DNA from: an archaeon
GTDB lineage: Archaea > Micrarchaeota > Micrarchaeia > Anstonellales > Bilamarchaeaceae
Assembly: GCA_020052325.1 (NCBI GenBank)
Contig: JAGVPF010000096.1
Location: 1-10,019, forward strand
DNA length: 10,019 nucleotides
Reading direction: 5' to 3'
The notes below the pieces were generated by a model. That model was given only the letters and a program-made list of their open reading frames with translations, was not told the origin of the DNA and did no database searches. Shown here piece by piece: positions 4,889 through 10,019 of this stretch. Each line of letters begins with the position of its first letter. The first letter of the stretch is position 1. A program made the translations under genes and the position numbers.

Positions 4889-7195
4889 ATGATAAAATCC
4901 GTCCGCTTGGTGTGCTGGCGCTCGCATGCCGACACATTCTTCGAGTTCCGCGAGGGCACGAACCTGCTCGTCGGAATCATGGGGGCGGGCAAGTCCAGCG
5001 TGATGGAGGCAATCTCATTCTCGTTCTTCGGCACCTTCCCGGCACTCGAGCGGCGGAAGCTCAAGCTGGAGAACATCATCCGCCTAAACGAGCCGAAAGC
5101 GGGCGTCGTCCTCGAATTCGAATGGGACGGCGCGACATACCGCATCGAGCGCGCCATTGAGCGCTCCAAGAAGGGCGTCAGCACCCTCGCCGAGATTTTC
5201 CGCAACGGGACGCTGGTCGAGCACGGCCCGGTGGCCGTCGCATCCTATGTGGCGTCCCTTACCGGGATGGATTACGGCCTTTTCACCCGCGCCGTGTATT
5301 CGGAGCAGAACAGCATCGACTATTTCCTCACCCTGGACCCAAGACGGCGAAAGGAAGAGATGGACGCCCTGCTCGGACTGGACAGGTTCGAATCAGCGCG
5401 CGCAAACGCGATAACCGTGATTAACCGCATCCGCGGCAAAAGGCAGGCCATCGAGGGGCAGTTCAGCCGTGAGAAGCTGCGCGCCCTAGAAGAGGAAGAG
5501 AAGCGGCGCCTCGGGGAGAAGGAGGCGGCCGAAGCGTCGCAGAAAACAACCCAGGAAGCCCTGGAGAGGCATTCGCGCGAAGCGGCGGCCGCACTCGTAT
5601 CATACGAGGGGATGAGGAAAGTCCGCGAGAATCATGACGCGCTCTCGAAAGATGCCATCCGGCTGCAGGCGCAGTTCGAAACCCTTTCGCGCGCCCTTGA
5701 GGGCAAAAGCATGGATTCGGCGAGCGAGGCGTCCATCAATGACCGGATGAGGGCGCTCCTCGAAGAGCGTTCAATGCTCGCAGGGCTGCAGAAAACATCG
5801 GAAACGCGGCATTCTTCGCTGTCAAAGGAGAGCGGCGTGCTGGAGGCGCGCTTGAAACAGTCCCTGGACTCAAAAACAAAACTGGCCTCCGCACAAGAAG
5901 AGCGGAAATCACTCATCGGCGACGCAAGCGGGGAGGCGCTCGTTTCCCTCCAGAAGGATGCCGAGCAATCGGCGCTGGCGCTGGATTCCGAACGAAAATC
6001 GCTTGAGAGGGAGACTGCAGAACTGAACGATTCGCTCACAAAACTCCGTCCGGGGCTTTCTTCATGCCCGCTCTGCTCATCCAAGCTTTCCGACGACGGC
6101 ATCAGCCATGTGAAGGCTGCGAAAGAACGGCTTTCCGCCGCAAACCGGGCAAGGCTGGGGGAGCTGTCGCTGCAAATCCCGAAAGCGAAGCGGCAGAGCG
6201 AAGAGCTGCTGCTCCGCATCCGAAAGATTTCGCTAATCGATGAACGGGCGGATGCCCTCCGGACGGAAGCAGCCGCTGCGGATGGGATTTCCAGGCGGAG
6301 GAAAGCCCTCGAATCCGAGCTTGAGGCGGCCTTGCAGGAGAGGAAGGCGCTGCAGTCCAAGGCAGAGCCCCTTTCAGCCTCAATCGAAAAGTTGAGACTG
6401 GAGGGGAACGAGCTCAAATCCCTGCTTGCCAAGAAGGCAGAGGCGCAGGGCGTTTCACTCCGGCTCAAAGAGACCGGCCTTGCCATCGCGAAGCTGAATT
6501 TCGATGAAAAGTCGTTCGAGGCCATCCGCGCGGGGGCAGAGCGCTCGCGAATCGAAAGCGAGCGGGCGCGTTCGGCAAGAAAGGAGGCCGGGCTGCAGCT
6601 AAAACAAGCCCTGGACATGCTCGCCCGGATCCGCTCGGAGCAGGAATCCCTGCGCAGGATGGAAACCGCCATATGCGAGCTGTCCGCGCTCGAGGAGCAG
6701 CTGTCGATTTTCAAGAACGCGCTCCTTGAGGCCCAGGTGTCGATGCGCCACAACCTGGCCGATGCCATAAACGCCGCCATGAACGAGGTCTGGCCGGTGT
6801 TCTATCCCTACCGCAACTACCGCGCCCTGCGCCTTGGGGTCAGCGAAAAGGATTACGTGTTCGAGCTCGACGACGGAGGCGGGGAGTGGAAGGGGCTCGA
6901 GACCGTTGCCAGCGGTGGCGAGCGGGCGTGCGCAGCACTCGCCCTAAGGGTCGCACTCGCGATAGTCCTGACGCCGAAACTCGGCTGGCTGATTCTGGAC
7001 GAGCCCACGCATAACCTGGATTCGGCCGCCGTTTCGCTTCTTTCATCGGCCTTGGAGCTCAAAGTCCCGCAAATAGTCCGCCAGACGTTCGTAATCACTC
7101 ACGACGAGGCGTTCATGGGCTCGGAATTCGCATCGAGCTACCGCTTGGTTCGGGACAAGGATAACAATGGGGAGTCGAAGCTGGAAAGCGTGTAA
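4889..7195 (+). CDS. rad50: Rad50 DNA double-strand-break repair ATPase
   Basis: This is a 768-residue SMC-type ATPase. Walker A is GIMGAGKSS (residues 29-37). The Q-loop is in YSEQNSI (Gln140). A long, charged coiled coil runs from about 165 to 640 and is split almost in the middle by the zinc hook CPLC (Cys393, Cys396). The signature motif is SGGER (675-679), Walker B is WLILDEP (Asp704, Glu705), with a D-loop in NLDS and the switch His738 in ITHDE. All ATPase elements are intact. Rad50 works with the nuclease Mre11: ATP binding clamps two heads together, and the hook joins coiled coils to tether DNA ends for resection. The hook and domain order fit Rad50 better than SbcC or SMC. It is shorter than the roughly 850-1000 residues of well-studied archaeal Rad50s, mainly through shorter coils. 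No mre11, herA or nurA lies beside it here. It has its own promoter and ends 16 bases from the convergent kinase-like gene. Confidence 0.93.
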   Translation: MIKSVRLVCWRSHADTFFEFREGTNLLVGIMGAGKSSVMEAISFSFFGTFPALERRKLKLENIIRLNEPKAGVVLEFEWDGATYRIERAIERSKKGVSTLAEIFRNGTLVEHGPVAVASYVASLTGMDYGLFTRAVYSEQNSIDYFLTLDPRRRKEEMDALLGLDRFESARANAITVINRIRGKRQAIEGQFSREKLRALEEEEKRRLGEKEAAEASQKTTQEALERHSREAAAALVSYEGMRKVRENHDALSKDAIRLQAQFETLSRALEGKSMDSASEASINDRMRALLEERSMLAGLQKTSETRHSSLSKESGVLEARLKQSLDSKTKLASAQEERKSLIGDASGEALVSLQKDAEQSALALDSERKSLERETAELNDSLTKLRPGLSSCPLCSSKLSDDGISHVKAAKERLSAANRARLGELSLQIPKAKRQSEELLLRIRKISLIDERADALRTEAAAADGISRRRKALESELEAALQERKALQSKAEPLSASIEKLRLEGNELKSLLAKKAEAQGVSLRLKETGLAIAKLNFDEKSFEAIRAGAERSRIESERARSARKEAGLQLKQALDMLARIRSEQESLRRMETAICELSALEEQLSIFKNALLEAQVSMRHNLADAINAAMNEVWPVFYPYRNYRALRLGVSEKDYVFELDDGGGEWKGLETVASGGERACAALALRVALAIVLTPKLGWLILDEPTHNLDSAAVSLLSSALELKVPQIVRQTFVITHDEAFMGSEFASSYRLVRDKDNNGESKLESV

Positions 7196-7216
7196 AAAAA
7201 GGCTTAACTGGCTAAG
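7194..7216 (-). terminator. Oligo-T terminator of the kinase-like gene
   Basis: On the minus strand a small stem (CTTA/TAAG, six-base loop, 7203-7216) that includes the gene's stop codon is followed after CC by seven T (7200-7194). The T-run overlaps the rad50 stop codon on the other strand, so the two convergent genes share this 3' boundary. The stem is weak, but oligo-T alone is often enough in archaea. Confidence 0.55.
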
Positions 7217-8090
7217 AGTAAACGTCCTCTTCTATCCTGCCCACGACATCGAGCGAATCGGCCGCCTTCCTGCCGGTCTTGTCGAAGTACCATTCCCTGC
7301 AGCCCTCTTCGTTCTGGGCGGCGTAGAACGCTATCGAGCAGTACACGTCCTCCTTGGTGGCGAGGCCGATTGCGAAAAGATACTGCATGACGCTCTTGAA
7401 CTCCTCTATCACAAACGACCTTCTCCTTGAAACGCGGAGCTTTCTGAGGTCCGTGAACCTCATGTCATCCTGGCCAAGGAGTATGTTGTTCATGGTGAAG
7501 CGCCCTATGATGAGGTTCTTCGCATGGAGCTCTGCAATCTTTTCGGTAATCATTTCGACGAGCCTGTCCTTGCTCTTGCGGTCGAGCGTGTCGACATCGG
7601 TGAAGTGGACGTTCGCCTTGGCTATCCGTTTATCGAAAGACCATGATTCGCGGTCCACCTTGGAAATGACATAGTCGTTCCCGAGGACCGTCCGGAGGTA
7701 TCCGACGATATTCTCTACCGCGCCCTGTATCTTGCCGTATGCATTGAAGAGCGCCTGGGCGATTTCCCCGACCGTCTTCCTCAGTATATACGTGGTGCTG
7801 TTGTGCTTGAAGCAGATGCTGTCCGCGCCATCCCTTGCGGCAACCCGGTAGAGGTCGAGCAGGTCGTCCTCTCCCTTGCGGAATCCAATCCTTTTGACGC
7901 GGATGCTCTCGGACTTGCTCTCTTTCCATTCGTAATCCTGGCTCACCGTTTCCCCGGCCTCGGATTTCCTCGAGGATGTCGGGACCTCCCTTGCGAACTC
8001 CGGCAGCATGTAATCATCGTGCTTTCCGGCATCTATGCTGAGCTGCCGGTCTTCTTCTTTCTGCACGAATGCAAACTCAGTCTTTTTCAT
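7212..8090 (-). CDS. Kinase-fold-like protein with degenerate active site (probable pseudokinase)
   Basis: This is a 292-residue soluble protein. Residues 1-60 are charged and probably disordered. From about residue 80 the sequence resembles the RIO/Bud32-like kinase fold: ELHAKNLIIGRFTMNNILL (187-205) has the layout of a catalytic loop (LHxxGIIHGDLTxxN), followed by MRFTDLRKL (210-218) where a DFG motif should be. In this alignment the His-Gly-Asp becomes Ile195-Gly196-Arg197, so the catalytic Asp is replaced by Arg. Asn202 is kept, and DFG reads Asp214-Leu-Arg. Phosphotransfer therefore looks unlikely and a binding or scaffold role is more plausible. This family call is made by eye and may be wrong; the safe reading is a hypothetical protein with kinase-like C-terminal features. 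It lies 104 bases downstream of pcna on the same strand, with its own TATA-like sequences, and is convergent with rad50. Confidence 0.6.
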   Translation of the reverse strand: MKKTEFAFVQKEEDRQLSIDAGKHDDYMLPEFAREVPTSSRKSEAGETVSQDYEWKESKSESIRVKRIGFRKGEDDLLDLYRVAARDGADSICFKHNSTTYILRKTVGEIAQALFNAYGKIQGAVENIVGYLRTVLGNDYVISKVDRESWSFDKRIAKANVHFTDVDTLDRKSKDRLVEMITEKIAELHAKNLIIGRFTMNNILLGQDDMRFTDLRKLRVSRRRSFVIEEFKSVMQYLFAIGLATKEDVYCSIAFYAAQNEEGCREWYFDKTGRKAADSLDVVGRIEEDVYS

Positions 8091-8126
8091 GGTGGTGCCC
8101 CAGATTCTGGTTACCTACGATTATCT

Positions 8127-8153
8127 ATTTTATGCCACCTACAGTATTTAAAT
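8127..8153 (-). promoter_or_regulatory. TATA-like boxes of the kinase-like gene
   Basis: Two candidates are read on the minus strand: CATAAAAT (8134-8127), which would give a leader of about 14 bases, and ATTTAAATA (8153-8145), which would give a leader of about 33 bases. No Shine-Dalgarno sequence precedes the ATG at 8090. A local promoter means the gene need not depend on read-through from pcna. Confidence 0.45.
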
Positions 8154-8177
8154 CTGTGTCACAAGTTCCGAATCTCG

Positions 8178-8197
8178 TAACCCGCAATGCCGGGTTA
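8178..8197 (-). other. Hairpin over the pcna stop codon
   Basis: TAACCCG (8178-8184) and CGGGTTA (8191-8197) form a perfect seven-pair stem with a six-base loop. The TAA stop codon of pcna (8197-8195 on the minus strand) is part of the stem. No T-run follows, so it is not a typical terminator; it could mark a processing site or slow transcription before the kinase-like gene. Confidence 0.4.
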
Positions 8198-8938
8198 ATC
8201 CGTCTCGATTCTCGGGGCCAGGTAATACACGACCTTCGCGCCTTCTATGTCGTATTCAAGCCGGAGCGGCCTGTCCGTCTCGAGGTTGATGCTGACCACG
8301 GATGAGGCGTTCGTCGCCTTCACCATGTCCTCGAGATACTGGAGGGGGAATGTCGCTTTCGCCCCGCCTAAGACCGTGAGCTCGGGAAGCTCGGGGCTCC
8401 CTTTTTCGAATTCCGCCCTCACATCCCCGTTTTCCCCGCGGACGTCGACGACGAACTGGGTTTCGCTAAGTGCAAGGCGGACATGCGAGCTGACGAGCTT
8501 CGCATCTTTCAATGTCTCCTTGAACGCGTCCGCCCTTATCCTGGCGGTGTTCTTGAACTCGATTTTTGGCTCCCGTTGCACGCGGTCTCCGGTCTCGATT
8601 AGGGGCACCTTGAAGGTCCTCTTGTGCTTGTCGCCGAAGAACTTTATCACGAGCCTCCCTTCTTCGACCGTAAGCTCCGCCTTCTCGCCCTTCTTTCCCC
8701 TTGCAAGGACGTTGGAGAGCTGGCCGATATCCGTCCCGATTTTCATCTCCTCCGGGACGCTGTATTCGATGAACGCCTCTTTGGGCATGGTAAACGAAAT
8801 CATGGATATCTGCGAAGGGTCCATGGCTTTCAGGTGCAGGCCGTCAGCCTTAACCTCGAACTGGCCCTCCTCCACGAGACAGACAATGGAATCGATTGCC
8901 GCTTTCAGCGCTGGAGCTTCCTGTATAACGAGCCTCAT
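8195..8938 (-). CDS. pcn: DNA polymerase sliding clamp (PCNA)
   Basis: This is a 247-residue protein with the usual length and sequence features of archaeal and eukaryotic PCNA. It begins MRLVIQEAPALKAAIDSI, contains the conserved LKAMDPSQISMISF segment of domain 1 (about 36-49) and an interdomain connector near KVPLIETGD (about 110-118), and ends in YYLAPRIE, the C-terminal signature that binds PIP-box partners. It forms a ring around DNA and tethers DNA polymerase, FEN1, ligase and other factors. The start is fixed by a strong GGAGGT six bases before the ATG. It appears complete and unremarkable in key regions. Neighbours are the kinase-like gene downstream and, upstream across a 185-base gap, a membrane protein on the same strand. 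Confidence 0.96.
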   Translation of the reverse strand: MRLVIQEAPALKAAIDSIVCLVEEGQFEVKADGLHLKAMDPSQISMISFTMPKEAFIEYSVPEEMKIGTDIGQLSNVLARGKKGEKAELTVEEGRLVIKFFGDKHKRTFKVPLIETGDRVQREPKIEFKNTARIRADAFKETLKDAKLVSSHVRLALSETQFVVDVRGENGDVRAEFEKGSPELPELTVLGGAKATFPLQYLEDMVKATNASSVVSINLETDRPLRLEYDIEGAKVVYYLAPRIETD

Positions 8939-8944
8939 ACTGAT

Positions 8945-8950
8945 ACCTCC
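8945..8950 (-). promoter_or_regulatory. Strong Shine-Dalgarno sequence of pcna
   Basis: On the minus strand this reads GGAGGT, a full match to the archaeal anti-SD core, with six bases (ATCAGT) before the ATG at 8938. It is the only strong ribosome binding site in the window; most other genes look leaderless. Confidence 0.75.
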
Positions 8951-8973
8951 CGGATGTGATTAGGGTAATAAGA

Positions 8974-8980
8974 CTAAAAA
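8974..8980 (-). promoter_or_regulatory. TATA-like box of pcna
   Basis: On the minus strand this reads TTTTTAG. It predicts a start near 8950 and a short leader of about 12 bases that carries the GGAGGT motif. A second A/T block (TCTTATTAC, 8973-8965) would put the start after the ribosome binding site and is less likely. Confidence 0.4.
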
Positions 8981-8981
8981 G

Positions 8982-9123
8982 GATTGCTATCCCCCAGGCA
9001 CGGCAGACCTATCGCGGCACAGCGGAGATTCGAAACGGCAACTCGGTAGCTACTCTTGTCATCACGAATCAGTCTGGGACGGTCTCGTCATCGTTGCCAT
9101 CCATATTAACGCACTGGAATTTA
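8982..9123. other. Intergenic stretch without recognisable features
   Basis: This gap separates the pcna promoter from the end of the upstream membrane-protein gene. It has an A/T-rich patch just below that gene's stop (ATTAATAAATT on the minus strand), which may be involved in transcript ending. A tRNA-like motif near 9031 does not fold. No credible small ORF was found. Confidence 0.4.
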
Positions 9124-10019
9124 TTAATCCTGCATGGGCGAGCCAGGGTGGCCTTCCCCGCCTTGCGGAAGCGCGCCAGCAGGAACGACATAGAACCTGC
9201 CGAAATGCGCCAGCACCGGCATCCTCAGTATCGAATCCTTTTCGGCATGCACGGTCATCTGGCACGCTCCGCCGTACCAGTCGTTCTCCTCTTTCAGGGT
9301 GCTATCGCACACGAGTAGGCAACTCCCTTCCTTCAACTCCTCTGTGACCTCGAATCCTGCCGCCCCCGCCCATTGGCCAGCCCCGCCAAATATCCTGGAA
9401 AAGACGATATCCGGGCGCTCGGAATGGAGCCGAAGGAGGCCATCCCATTCCTCTTGGTAAATAATCGGCGAGATCTCCAGTCCGACGCGTACAAACCCGG
9501 CCAAGGCTATGATGCACACAATCAGGCAAGCTCCAATAAACGCCCTGCGGTCCTCCCAGAAGTAACCCAGCCCTATCCCCGTGAGGATGGCAACCGGCAC
9601 ATACGCATCCCAGGCAAAGCGCGTCTGGAAGCCGGGCTGGGTGAAAAGCGGCTGCGAAAGAAGGATGCCCATCCCCAGCCATGAGAGGAAGAGAATTGCG
9701 GGTTTGTGCCTGAGCATGATCAGGCCGAGCAGAACCGGAAGCAGGAAGGCGGCATATTCCATGAAGAAAACGTTGTTGAACCCCCCGGCCCCGAGCAACC
9801 CGATAACCCCGACGCTTCCCCCGCTTGCCAATCCCTTTGCCAGTATTATAGCAAGGCCGCCGAGTGCCAGCGCGGCAAGCATGGAGATGCAAAACCGTGA
9901 TTCGGCCGAGGTTGGCAGCTTATCCCGCCATTCGAGGATTGGCCCGGAGAGAAGGAACGGAACGGCAGCCAGAACCATGAAAGCGCCGGAAGAGAAGTGG
10001 CTGCCCAGCATGAGGGTGG
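9124..10019 (-). CDS. Polytopic membrane protein, possible GT-C glycosyltransferase (5' end outside window)
   Basis: The frame is open from the right edge of the window to a TAA at 9126-9124, so only the C-terminal part (about 298 residues) is seen. An ATG at 10011 exists, but the codons before it are also open and the sequence starts mid-membrane domain, so the true start lies outside. About six hydrophobic helices occupy the first 190 residues, including FAWDAYVPVAILTGIGLGYF, a pattern of Arg/Tyr and Pro before a helix common near the end of GT-C membrane domains. A soluble tail of about 110 residues follows, with PDIVFSRIFGGAGQWAGAAGF and four cysteines. This layout resembles archaeal GT39/oligosaccharyltransferase-like enzymes that use lipid-linked sugars and end in an extracytoplasmic domain. 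The catalytic N-terminal loops are not in view, so the family call is tentative. Confidence 0.65.
   Translation of the reverse strand, partial: TLMLGSHFSSGAFMVLAAVPFLLSGPILEWRDKLPTSAESRFCISMLAALALGGLAIILAKGLASGGSVGVIGLLGAGGFNNVFFMEYAAFLLPVLLGLIMLRHKPAILFLSWLGMGILLSQPLFTQPGFQTRFAWDAYVPVAILTGIGLGYFWEDRRAFIGACLIVCIIALAGFVRVGLEISPIIYQEEWDGLLRLHSERPDIVFSRIFGGAGQWAGAAGFEVTEELKEGSCLLVCDSTLKEENDWYGGACQMTVHAEKDSILRMPVLAHFGRFYVVPAGALPQGGEGHPGSPMQD

Noticed and set aside
5632..6780. Long open frame (382 codons) on the minus strand inside rad50
   Set aside because: It is antisense to the Rad50 coiled coil, whose intact motifs prove the plus-strand frame. The predicted protein is mostly Ser, Arg and Ala, typical of the reverse complement of a Glu/Lys/Ala-rich coiled coil.
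8247..8963. Plus-strand open frame of 238 codons over pcna
   Set aside because: The minus-strand PCNA is unmistakable, with a perfect ribosome binding site. The antisense product is low-complexity Ser/Thr/Phe-rich and has no promoter or SD.
9025..9045. tRNA-like motif (TTCGAA context) between pcna and the membrane protein
   Set aside because: The flanking bases do not form a T-stem on either strand, and no acceptor, D or anticodon arms can be placed around it.
9302..9892. Second minus-strand open frame inside the right-hand membrane protein gene
   Set aside because: The overlapping frame 9124-10019 encodes hydrophobic helices and runs through the window edge. The alternative is a Gly/Arg/Pro/His-rich shadow.

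Overview
The window looks archaeal. It encodes a PCNA sliding clamp and a zinc-hook Rad50. Several genes have an A/T-rich TATA-like box 25-31 bases upstream of the start codon, the spacing expected for archaeal leaderless transcripts. The replication and repair genes together with small orphan proteins and a cysteine-rich lipoprotein with short repeats suggest a DPANN-type archaeon (Micrarchaeota or Diapherotrites would fit), but that placement is inference. Base composition is fairly GC-rich in the main genes (70% in 1861-1920 and 63% in 5101-5160 by hand count).

Layout. 1-147 is the tail of a membrane protein entering from the left. 253-861 (+) is a cysteine-rich lipoprotein. 973-1362 (-) is an orphan gene of lower GC, and a perfect 16-base direct repeat lies on each side of it (897-912 and 1417-1432). 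1608-3203 (+) is a Na+/phosphate-cotransporter-family protein with a PhoU-like tail. 3293-4792 (+) is a PrsW-family intramembrane protease with an extracytoplasmic domain. 4889-7195 (+) is Rad50. Facing it is a minus-strand block: a degenerate kinase-like protein (8090-7212), PCNA (8938-8195) and the C-terminal part of a polytopic membrane protein with a soluble tail (window edge to 9124).

How the genes relate. There is no clear long operon; most genes have their own promoter-like element. Rad50 and PCNA are chromosome-maintenance proteins and the kinase-like gene lies between them. No mre11, herA or nurA gene is present here. Most of the other genes encode envelope proteins (lipoprotein, anion transporter, membrane protease, polytopic protein).

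No tRNA, rRNA, CRISPR array or recognisable transposase was seen. No gene-free stretch exceeds 300 bases; the longest is 1363-1607, which holds divergent promoters, one copy of the direct repeat and three inverted repeats. The best leads for novelty are the repeat-flanked orphan gene, the twin CX3C-X6-CX3C lipoprotein and the apparent pseudokinase next to PCNA.
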